In this document: positions 1-4,729 of the stretch, piece by piece
Layout: the number at the start of each line of letters is the position of its first letter
Numbering within the stretch: position 1 is the first letter of the stretch
Origin: an uncultured Ruminococcus sp.
Lineage (GTDB): Bacteria > Bacillota > Clostridia > Oscillospirales > Ruminococcaceae
Length of the DNA stretch: 6,139 nt
Reading direction: 5' to 3'
Assembly: GCA_946544695.1 (NCBI GenBank)
Contig: CAMNMO010000176.1
Location: forward strand, 1 to 6,139
Notes under the pieces: model-generated
What the model saw: only the letters and a program-made list of their open reading frames with translations
Told to the model about the DNA's origin: nothing
Databases searched by the model: none
Program-made: the position numbers and the translations under genes

Positions 1-108
1 ATGCAGTACGGTGACGGAGTTGAGTTGGTCGCTCCTGCAAAGGAAAGGGCTGAGTATCTGAATGAGGTCAGAAAAATGCTCGGTGCGTATCCTGAGTTTG
101 CAGTATAG
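1..108 (+). CDS. C-terminal end of a probable WYL-domain transcriptional regulator (5'-partial)
   Basis: Frame 1 is open from the window edge to a TAG at 106-108 and gives 35 residues. They begin MQYGDGVELVAPAKERAEYL and continue NEVRKMLGAY. The pattern YGxGVELVxP followed by a charged helix ending in MLxxY is typical of the last strand and helix of WYL-domain proteins (family knowledge). Those are usually HTH-WYL ligand-sensing regulators of about 300 aa and often lie next to defence or mobile genes. The ATG at position 1 is almost certainly internal, because 35 residues is far too short for the family. The HTH and the WYL core lie outside the window, so the DNA target cannot be judged. The gene ends 32 nt before the consensus promoter of the next gene, so it could regulate that promoter, but this is inference. 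Confidence 0.6.
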   Translation: MQYGDGVELVAPAKERAEYLNEVRKMLGAYPEFAV

Positions 109-117
109 AACAGTGTG

Positions 118-136
118 AGTGTTGTTAGGCAACACT
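118..136. promoter_or_regulatory. 7-bp inverted repeat abutting a -35 box (candidate operator)
   Basis: AGTGTTG (118-124) and CAACACT (130-136) are perfect inverted repeats around a 5-nt centre, TTAGG. The dyad lies 10 nt after the WYL-like gene stops and 4 nt before the TTGACA of the next promoter. No T-run follows, so it is a poor intrinsic terminator. Its position suits an operator for an upstream-binding regulator, possibly the WYL-like protein or the HTH protein encoded just downstream. That assignment is inference. Confidence 0.4.
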
Positions 137-140
137 TAGG

Positions 141-169
141 TTGACATACGTTTCAAATAGCTGTATAAT
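141..169 (+). promoter_or_regulatory. Consensus sigma-A promoter P1 of the HTH-protein gene
   Basis: TTGACA at 141-146 and TATAAT at 164-169 are both perfect consensus hexamers with the ideal 17-nt spacer. Transcription would start near 176. This gives a leader of roughly 105 nt before the ATG at 281, and the first transcribed bases form the AT hairpin at 186-204. Confidence 0.85.
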
Positions 170-185
170 ACTAACAGAAAAAACT

Positions 186-211
186 TGAATAATTATATTA
201 TTCATTTTTTT
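186..211 (+). other. AT-rich hairpin with T7 tract between tandem promoters
   Basis: TGAATAAT (186-193) pairs perfectly with ATTATTCA (197-204) over a 3-nt loop, and seven T residues (205-211) follow directly. The A-run at 178-183 could pair with the T-run across a 2-nt bulge and lengthen the stem. It has the outline of an intrinsic terminator or attenuator for P1 transcripts, but the stem holds only one G-C pair and would be weak. An equally good explanation is an A/T-rich UP element for promoter P2, whose -35 box begins 2 nt downstream. Confidence 0.4.
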
Positions 212-212
212 C

Positions 213-241
213 TTGACCAGGTGTTTTGGATTTGGTATACT
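213..241 (+). promoter_or_regulatory. Second promoter P2 (extended -10) of the HTH-protein gene
   Basis: TTGACC at 213-218 and TATACT at 236-241 are separated by 17 nt. The -10 is preceded by TGG (233-235), which gives the extended -10 motif TGnTATACT. The upstream A/T-rich tract could act as an UP element. Transcription would begin around 248, leaving a short leader that contains the ribosome binding site at 261-270. Confidence 0.7.
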
Positions 242-260
242 TGTGTTAAATTGATTTATA

Positions 261-270
261 GAAAGGTGAG
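261..270 (+). promoter_or_regulatory. Ribosome binding site bearing on the start choice of the HTH-protein gene
   Basis: GAAAGGTGAG contains AGGTGA, which pairs with the 16S anti-SD region. It lies 10 nt upstream of ATG 281 and only 4 nt upstream of an in-frame TTG at 275. By AGGTGA alignment the TTG is slightly better spaced (compare AGGTGA-N4-ATG at 4720-4732). By codon type ATG 281 is preferred. The two starts differ by only two residues. Confidence 0.6.
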
Positions 271-280
271 AAACTTGTGT

Positions 281-1516
281 ATGATAAAAAATAAAGATAG
301 TACATTTTATGAAGAACTTACTGACAGTATATCTGAACTCGGTATTAATTGTTCAGAACTTCATAGGTATTTAACTGAACATACCGAAAATGATGATAAA
401 ATATCATATGGAAAATTCAAGAGAATGATTGACGAAGGCAAGGGATTAAGTGAGACCGAAAAGGAGATCATTCAAGAATATGTTCACAGCAAGCGTTATT
501 ATAAAGGATATGAACATATAAGAGCCGATATGTTTTGTAAACTGTTTAATGATCTGTTTAATGAGTTCGGCTGTAATCAGGATAGATTTGAGGAAGAGTC
601 CGGCATTAACCAGAGCAAAGTAAGCAGAGCCATGAACTTAAAGAAACCGTATAATCTGTCTGTTCAAGAGCAATATGTTATTCTGATGCTTTTTCTAAAG
701 AAATGTCAGAGAGAGAATGATTCTGTTATGTTTGACCCTGCAAATGTGTACGAAGTGCATTATAAACGTGCAAAAGAGTTATACCGTATCCTTAATGGGA
801 ACACATACATATTTGATTCATATATGAATTTACAGGGAAAGTATCAGTATTCAGATAGGAATATTCTTGATATTCTGATTGATGACTATATTTTGGATCT
901 TAAAAAAGACGATCAGGAGACGATTCTTGAATTGCCGTTTGCTTTCTTTGATACTCTGCTTAATGCACAGTTTGTTGATGATTGGGTAATATATGATAAT
1001 CAATTGGAACTGATAGAGTTTTTCAGAAGTCTGCCCGATGACAAGAGAGAATCATTTCAGTATGACCTTGAACGTTTATGCTTTGAATCGGGTCTTTTCA
1101 CTTATAGTGACGGATTCATGTTTGATATTGTCACACAAAAGAGAAAAATGATCAGTAAGGCAAGAGAAAAAGGAATTGAAGATCCGTCTGGTATTATAAA
1201 GCGTTCAGCATATCCGTTCTTAAATTATCCTAATTTGGGTGCTGAAAAATCTAATGCTGTTTCAAATACTCAGTATGATCCTGATAAACAAAGAAAGCGC
1301 TTTGAACAGGTCATACTTGATTTTATACAGTTTGATATTAAAGAGTATCCTGCCCATGAAGGTCAATCGCTGATAGACCGAATAATTGACGGGATAACTT
1401 ACAGGCTGAAAATGTCGCCTTTTGAGTGGCATTTGGATATGCTCAACTCTCTTTGCAATTCAAATAATCTTGGTGATGAGGTTCACCGTTTGATAGAAAT
1501 AACAAAAAGACAATAA
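281..1516 (+). CDS. Hypothetical protein with two N-terminal HTH-like segments (411 aa)
   Basis: I do not recognise the family. The protein is 411 aa, soluble, with no membrane segment or signal peptide. Two stretches near the N-terminus share a helix-turn-helix-like layout. Residues about 18-68 (ELGINCSELHRYL, then KISYGKFKRMI and LSETEKEIIQEYV) parallel residues about 94-140 (EFGCNQDRFEEESGINQSKV, then SRAMNLKKPYNLSVQEQYV). Both look like XRE-type folds with a recognition helix followed by a closing helix. The remaining 270 residues are mostly helical, acidic and aromatic-rich, with no motif I can name. A longer reading from TTG 185 would run through promoter P2 and is rejected. Two promoters precede the gene and an intrinsic terminator follows it, so it is an independent unit. 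It is more AT-rich than the genes downstream (22 of 60 G/C at 541-600 against 32 of 60 at 3781-3840), which suggests a different origin. A regulator is the most likely role, by inference. Confidence 0.7.
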   Translation: MIKNKDSTFYEELTDSISELGINCSELHRYLTEHTENDDKISYGKFKRMIDEGKGLSETEKEIIQEYVHSKRYYKGYEHIRADMFCKLFNDLFNEFGCNQDRFEEESGINQSKVSRAMNLKKPYNLSVQEQYVILMLFLKKCQRENDSVMFDPANVYEVHYKRAKELYRILNGNTYIFDSYMNLQGKYQYSDRNILDILIDDYILDLKKDDQETILELPFAFFDTLLNAQFVDDWVIYDNQLELIEFFRSLPDDKRESFQYDLERLCFESGLFTYSDGFMFDIVTQKRKMISKAREKGIEDPSGIIKRSAYPFLNYPNLGAEKSNAVSNTQYDPDKQRKRFEQVILDFIQFDIKEYPAHEGQSLIDRIIDGITYRLKMSPFEWHLDMLNSLCNSNNLGDEVHRLIEITKRQ

Positions 1517-1523
1517 TTGACTT

Positions 1524-1563
1524 AGTGCTGTTGTGATCTATGCAACAGCACTTTTTTGTTTTT
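1524..1563 (+). terminator. Strong intrinsic terminator after the HTH-protein gene
   Basis: AGTGCTGTTG (1524-1533) pairs perfectly with CAACAGCACT (1543-1552), giving a 10-bp stem with a 9-nt loop. A T-rich tail follows (T run to 1557, one G, then five more T). It begins 8 nt after the stop codon at 1516 and separates the HTH-protein gene from the downstream run of genes. Confidence 0.92.
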
Positions 1564-1599
1564 GAATATTTCTGAATGAAAAGCTTATTCTTGATTGTT

Positions 1600-1628
1600 T
1601 AGACTTTTATTTCGAGGTATGGTAAAAT
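1600..1628 (+). promoter_or_regulatory. Promoter of the membrane protein-clpP-ATPase gene run
   Basis: TAGACT (1600-1605) serves as -35 and TAAAAT (1623-1628) as -10, with a 17-nt spacer. The -10 is extended by TGG at 1620-1622. An overlapping TATAAT at 1628-1633 is an alternative -10 but has no matching -35. Expected transcription start is about 1635, giving an 80-odd-nt leader. The GACTTTT...GTAAAAT layout recurs at 5570-5596. Confidence 0.6.
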
Positions 1629-1641
1629 ATAATCACCGCAA

Positions 1642-1670
1642 GGGACAAAGTGTTACAGACAGTAAGTCCC
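1642..1670 (+). other. Potential leader hairpin upstream of the membrane-protein gene
   Basis: In the presumed 5' leader, GGGAC (1642-1646) can pair with GTCCC (1666-1670), and TTAC (1653-1656) with GTAA (1662-1665). The 3' strand is continuous and the 5' strand has a 6-nt bulge. An alternative pairing, ACAGT (1659-1663) with ACTGT (1683-1687), would be mutually exclusive with the inner stem. I do not recognise a known riboswitch class, and chance pairing is possible. Confidence 0.25.
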
Positions 1671-1717
1671 GAAAACAAAAAAACTGTTTAATGAGAACAC
1701 AAATGGAGGTAGTTTAC

Positions 1718-2329
1718 ATGACATTCACAGAGAAACTCAGAAACCCAGAGGATATGGCAGACCGTCACCTTGTTGCTTTTATAGTACAGCTTGTAGTGAT
1801 CATAGGAGTTATACTTGCTTTCTTCAAGCTGTTCATGGTGGTAGATGAATCCGCAGGTTATGGTTATCATCTTGATTCGGGGGATACATTTATATCCTCA
1901 GTGATGACTGCTCTAAGGGCTGAGGAAGGAGAAGAAAAGCTCCTTCGTGAGATCCCTACGCTTAATATGATAAAAGAAAATGTCACAACGGATAAGTTCA
2001 TTGATATTGAAAACCACGGTCTGTGGCTTACCGAAAAACAGGACATTATGTTTTCATGTTACCTTGTAGGTATGATCTTTGCAAACATAATACTTGTCCT
2101 TTCAGGTGCCGGACCTATTTACAGGCGCATCAGATCCGTTCTGGGAGTTATCACGAGGGAAATGTGTCCCTTGTTTATTCTTGTTATCCCTTTCGGAATA
2201 TGGGGATTTATTATGTGTGCAGTATTCTATGTAACGGGTTTTGTAAGTATTGTTACTGCACCTTTTGCACTTTTATATCACCTGATAATGGGAATCATTC
2301 AGACCGTATTAATGATAAAGGACAGATAA
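1718..2329 (+). CDS. Four-helix integral membrane protein of unknown function (203 aa)
   Basis: I do not recognise a family. The start ATG at 1718 has GGAGG at 1705-1709, 8 nt upstream. The upstream in-frame extension to 1595 would run through the promoter and is rejected. Four hydrophobic segments are visible: about residues 18-42 (LVAFIVQLVVIIGVILAFF), 110-130 (MFSCYLVGMIFANIILVLSG), 151-172 and 174-200. Between helices 1 and 2 lies a loop of about 65 residues, rich in Glu and Asp. A basic patch (YRRIRS, residues 135-140) after helix 2 suggests a cytoplasmic loop, which would place the large acidic loop outside by the positive-inside rule. It is the first gene of the run that continues into clpP 40 nt downstream. 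It may be a membrane component of a transfer or secretion machine, given the coupling ATPase in the same run, but this is inference. Confidence 0.75.
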   Translation: MTFTEKLRNPEDMADRHLVAFIVQLVVIIGVILAFFKLFMVVDESAGYGYHLDSGDTFISSVMTALRAEEGEEKLLREIPTLNMIKENVTTDKFIDIENHGLWLTEKQDIMFSCYLVGMIFANIILVLSGAGPIYRRIRSVLGVITREMCPLFILVIPFGIWGFIMCAVFYVTGFVSIVTAPFALLYHLIMGIIQTVLMIKDR

Positions 2330-2353
2330 CAGACGAATAGCAGAGGTATTGAA

Positions 2354-2359
2354 AAGGAG
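2354..2359 (+). promoter_or_regulatory. Ribosome binding site fixing the clpP start
   Basis: AAGGAG ends 10 nt before ATG 2370. It supports that ATG over an upstream in-frame TTG at 2349, which has no SD of its own and would add seven residues upstream of and across this site. Confidence 0.7.
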
Positions 2360-2369
2360 AAGTGATATT

Positions 2370-2981
2370 ATGGCAGATACATACAGCACAGCAAATATGC
2401 TCCCGAAGAAGATGACGGTGGAGGACTGCAAGGGCAGCAGAGATGTTGACATCATCACACAGCAGTTCTCAAAGGCAAGGCTTTACCTTGTGGGCGAGAT
2501 AGACCAGCGCATGGCTATGGACTTCATAACGGCTATGTCGGTGCTGGCTGATGAGGAAAGAGATGTGGAGATCATCATAAACAGCCCCGGGGGGGAGGTC
2601 TCGGCGGGACTGGTGATATACGATATTATTCAATCCTACAAAAACAGGATAACCATGTACTGCACAGGGCTTGCGGCGAGCATGGGGGCTGTCATTTTTG
2701 CAGGAGGACAGAAAGGACGGCGGTTCATTCTTCCCCATTCAAAGGTGATGATACATGAACCCCTCATAGCAGGCGGCATGGGCGGTTCGGCTACCACCAT
2801 CGAAAAGACCGCACAGACGATACTTGAAACGAAGTCGGTTCTCAGCAAGATACTGTCCCACCACACGGGAAAGACAGTGGAGCAGATAAACGAAGCGACG
2901 GTCTTTGACAACTACATGAGTGCCGAAGAAGCCATAAAGTTCGGCATTTGCGACGATATAAGAAGCGCTTTCGGCAACTGA
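2370..2981 (+). CDS. clpP: ClpP-family serine protease, accessory paralogue (203 aa)
   Basis: This is a full-length ClpP-type peptidase. In the known family two heptameric rings enclose a chamber that degrades proteins fed by a Clp AAA+ unfoldase. The catalytic triad is complete: Ser104 in GLAASMGA, His129 in VMIHEP, and Asp180 in VFDNYMSAEEA. The SPGG motif at 72-75 supplies the oxyanion region. The Ser-His spacing is 25 residues as in E. coli ClpP. His-Asp is 51 against 49, because the loop after the His (PLIAGGMGGSATTIE) is two residues longer than the usual PLGGxQGQATDIE. The N-terminal region (residues 1-35) differs from housekeeping ClpP, which normally starts close to IPxVIEQT. Length matches the family (about 195-205 aa). 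It lies 40 nt after a membrane-protein gene and 19 nt before the next gene. No clpX, clpA or clpC is in the window. It is likely an accessory copy carried with conjugation genes. A phage head-maturation protease of the same fold is the alternative, but no capsid gene is present. Confidence 0.92.
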   Translation: MADTYSTANMLPKKMTVEDCKGSRDVDIITQQFSKARLYLVGEIDQRMAMDFITAMSVLADEERDVEIIINSPGGEVSAGLVIYDIIQSYKNRITMYCTGLAASMGAVIFAGGQKGRRFILPHSKVMIHEPLIAGGMGGSATTIEKTAQTILETKSVLSKILSHHTGKTVEQINEATVFDNYMSAEEAIKFGICDDIRSAFGN

Positions 2982-2987
2982 AAGAAT

Positions 2988-2993
2988 GGAGAG
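2988..2993 (+). promoter_or_regulatory. Ribosome binding site deciding the start of the small gene after clpP
   Basis: GGAGAG ends 7 nt before ATG 3001. The alternative ATG at 2986 overlaps this motif and has only a weak AAAGA directly against it, so 3001 is the better start. Confidence 0.55.
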
Positions 2994-3000
2994 CAAAGAT

Positions 3001-3357
3001 ATGGAAAATGAACAGATAATGATACAGAAACTTCTGAGCAGAGTTCCTTTTCTGAGCGAGGAAAACTGTCGTGAGATACTTCCGTACAGCACCTATGAAA
3101 GCAATATTGCCTATTACAGCGACCTTCAGAGGTGTGCAGAACTTCTGAAAAACAAATATAATGGCGAGGTGAACGGGCTTTGGTTTATCCGTGTGCCTGC
3201 GGTGGACGGCGGTGTGCAGACTATCGTGAGGACAAGAAGCAAACTTCCGACGCTAAAAGGACTCGAACTGTCAGCGGACTTAACAGCATACCCATTGAGG
3301 AATGGCTGGAGGACGAACAGGTATTTGCGGTATTTGATGACGAAAGATAAGGAGTGA
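3001..3357 (+). CDS. Small hypothetical protein, probably frameshifted near its 3' end
   Basis: I do not recognise this family. Read as one frame it gives 118 aa from ATG 3001 (five more residues if ATG 2986 is used). The first 75 residues look like a normal soluble protein (MENEQIMIQKLLSRVPFLSE, later NGLWFIRVPAVDGGVQTIV). After about position 3225 the frame becomes arginine-rich and unnatural (LRNGWRTNRYLRYLMTKDKE). The -1 frame there reads a much more protein-like tail, REDKKQTSD then IEEWLEDEQVFAVFDDER. It stops at TAA 3348-3350, where the stop abuts the ribosome binding site of the next gene. The native product was therefore probably about 115 aa. The change fits a single lost base, a sequencing error or recoding. 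It sits between clpP and the coupling ATPase in the same run. Confidence is high that a gene exists and low on its true C-terminus. Confidence 0.65.
   Translation: MENEQIMIQKLLSRVPFLSEENCREILPYSTYESNIAYYSDLQRCAELLKNKYNGEVNGLWFIRVPAVDGGVQTIVRTRSKLPTLKGLELSADLTAYPLRNGWRTNRYLRYLMTKDKE
3226..3350 (+). other. Likely native 3' end of the preceding small gene, in the -1 frame
   Basis: This frame is open from 3162 to the TAA at 3348-3350. It encodes a hydrophilic linker (REDKKQTSDAKR) and then an acidic, hydrophobically patterned tail, IEEWLEDEQVFAVFDDER. Its TAA overlaps the first base or two of AAGGAG at 3349-3354, the usual tight coupling seen in this run. The exact switch point cannot be fixed by eye. 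Protein-likeness places it between about 3205 and 3235. Confidence 0.5.
3349..3354 (+). promoter_or_regulatory. Ribosome binding site of the coupling ATPase gene
   Basis: AAGGAG ends 9 nt before ATG 3364. It lies inside the 3' end of the upstream frame as currently read, but directly at the TAA stop of the alternative frame, which suggests translational coupling. Confidence 0.7.
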
Positions 3358-3363
3358 TGTTTA

Positions 3364-4659
3364 ATGGTAAAAGATACGATCAGATACAACATAAGCAAGG
3401 CACACAATCTGGAGTGCGGTATTCTGCCGAACGGTGAGCTGTTTGAGCTTGACAGCGTGAAAACAAGGCTCAATAACAATATGGCGATACTTGGGGCATC
3501 GGGTGCGGGCAAGACAAGAAGCGTGGTGATACCGAATCTGCTTTCTGCCTGCGGAAGCTACATTGTGGCCGACCCGAAAGGGAATCTTCACAAGAAGTAC
3601 GGAGATCACATGAAGCGGTACGGCTACAAGGTAGTTCATCTTGATTTCATTCACCCCGATAAGTCGGACAGGTACAATCCGCTGAACTATGTGCGAACGA
3701 CCGATGACGTAATGAAACTGGCAGGACAGATAGTTTCCCTCGGTTACGGGGGCAAGTCAGCCACCAATGACCCCTTCTGGGAAAAGGCAGCGGAACTGCT
3801 GGTATCCTCGCTGATAGGCTACTTTATGGAGGGCGGTAAGGATATTGACAGGTCGATACACGGCATAGCCGAACTGCTTGCAAGGATAGACCCCACCGTC
3901 TACGAAGAAAGCGATTCCTGCGAGATAGATGAGATATTTGAGTCACACTCAAATGACTACTATTTCAGAAAGGGTGAAGAAAGCTGGGCTTATGCTCAGT
4001 ACAAAAAGTTCAAGTCCACTGCTCCCCGTACTTTCGGGTGCGTGATAATCACATTGCAGTCGATGATAAGCGCCTTTGATTCGCTGGAAATGCGGGAGAT
4101 GACCTCGGGAGAGGCACAGCTTGACCTGAAAGCCATAGGCAGGGAAAAAACGGCAGTCTTTCTGAGTATCAGCGACACCGACCGTTCAAAGGACACCATA
4201 GCGAATATCTTTTACAGCCAGGCGATGAACGAGCTTTGCAGTTATGCCGATGAGGAATGTGAGGACAGCAGACTTCCTGTGCCTGTGAGGTTCATTCTTG
4301 ATGATTTCGGGACGAACTGCCGTATACACGGCTTTGAGAACATGATCTCAAATATCCGTTCAAGAGGTATTTCGGCTGTGTTGATATTGCAGTCGGAATC
4401 TCAGCTTGAAAAGGGCTACGGCGAGAGCAGCCACACCATTCTTGACAACTGCGACACCATAGCCTACATGGGCGGCAACGATGTTGAAACAGCAAGAATG
4501 GTCGCTGAACGGAGCAATCAGCCTTTGCACAAGATACTTGATATGCCCCTGGCTACAAACTGGGTGTTCCGCCGTGGTTCAGCGCCGAAGTTTTCCAAAA
4601 CGGCTGATCTTTCGGAGTACCATGTGTTTATGAGCATATATCCGAGGAGGAGCAGATAA
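3364..4659 (+). CDS. VirD4/TraG-like type IV coupling ATPase, soluble form (431 aa)
   Basis: Coupling proteins of this family are hexameric ATPases that link the relaxase-DNA complex to the conjugation channel. Walker A is GASGAGKT at residues 44-51. It is followed by YIVADPKGNL (66-75), the VxDPKGxL signature of VirD4/TraG proteins, and by NPLNYV at 105-110. Residues about 112-205 form the helical all-alpha domain insertion. SWAYAQYKKFKSTAPRTFG (207-225) and ISDTDRSKDTIANIFYSQ (269-286) match conserved family blocks. The Walker B-like strand is VRFILDDFGTN (308-318). LQSESQLEKGYG (342-353) and DNCDTIAYMGGND (361-373) are the C-terminal TraG/TraM-recognition motifs. No transmembrane segment precedes Walker A, which begins only 44 residues in, whereas typical VirD4/TraG proteins are about 550-700 aa with an N-terminal anchor. 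The start is set by AAGGAG 9 nt upstream. It lies 6-13 nt after the small gene. I leave the symbol empty because the subfamily is uncertain. Confidence 0.88.
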   Translation: MVKDTIRYNISKAHNLECGILPNGELFELDSVKTRLNNNMAILGASGAGKTRSVVIPNLLSACGSYIVADPKGNLHKKYGDHMKRYGYKVVHLDFIHPDKSDRYNPLNYVRTTDDVMKLAGQIVSLGYGGKSATNDPFWEKAAELLVSSLIGYFMEGGKDIDRSIHGIAELLARIDPTVYEESDSCEIDEIFESHSNDYYFRKGEESWAYAQYKKFKSTAPRTFGCVIITLQSMISAFDSLEMREMTSGEAQLDLKAIGREKTAVFLSISDTDRSKDTIANIFYSQAMNELCSYADEECEDSRLPVPVRFILDDFGTNCRIHGFENMISNIRSRGISAVLILQSESQLEKGYGESSHTILDNCDTIAYMGGNDVETARMVAERSNQPLHKILDMPLATNWVFRRGSAPKFSKTADLSEYHVFMSIYPRRSR

Positions 4660-4671
4660 GAGGTAACATAT

Positions 4672-4696
4672 CGGGGCTGAGTTAAGTTCAGCCCCG
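4672..4696 (+). other. GC-rich intercistronic hairpin
   Basis: CGGGGCTGA (4672-4680) pairs perfectly with TCAGCCCCG (4688-4696) over a 7-nt loop, 12 nt after the ATPase stop codon. Outer wobble pairs may extend it. There is no T-run after it, so it is not a standard intrinsic terminator. In a polycistronic mRNA such a stem could protect the upstream message from 3' exonucleases or lower expression of downstream genes. The function is inference. Confidence 0.55.
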
Positions 4697-4729
4697 GTGA
4701 TACTGACGATAATATGAGTAGGTGAGTTT

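Noticed and set aside
185..280. N-terminal extension of the HTH protein from TTG 185
   Set aside because: It runs through promoter P2 and the AT hairpin, lacks a ribosome binding site, and adds an unlikely aromatic stretch. ATG 281 (or TTG 275) has AGGTGAG upstream.
1595..1717. N-terminal extension of the four-helix membrane protein
   Set aside because: It overlaps the promoter at 1600-1628 and the leader. ATG 1718 has a good GGAGG site 8 nt upstream.
2023..2340. 105-aa + strand frame inside the membrane-protein gene
   Set aside because: It is a Cys/Arg/Tyr-rich shadow frame with no ribosome binding site, fully overlapping a better-supported gene.
2585..2597. CCCC followed by a run of seven G in clpP
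   Set aside because: It simply encodes Pro-Gly-Gly of the conserved SPGG motif, and no frame disturbance follows.
3255..3260. A_AAA_GG as a programmed -1 frameshift signal
   Set aside because: It is not a full X_XXY_YYZ heptamer, no downstream stimulatory structure is evident, and the natural-looking -1 frame seems to begin earlier. Mutation or sequencing error is simpler.
2469..3654. Several 67-128 aa minus-strand frames across clpP, the small gene and the ATPase gene
   Set aside because: They are antisense shadows of real genes. Their sequences are low in protein-like patterning and they lack upstream ribosome sites.
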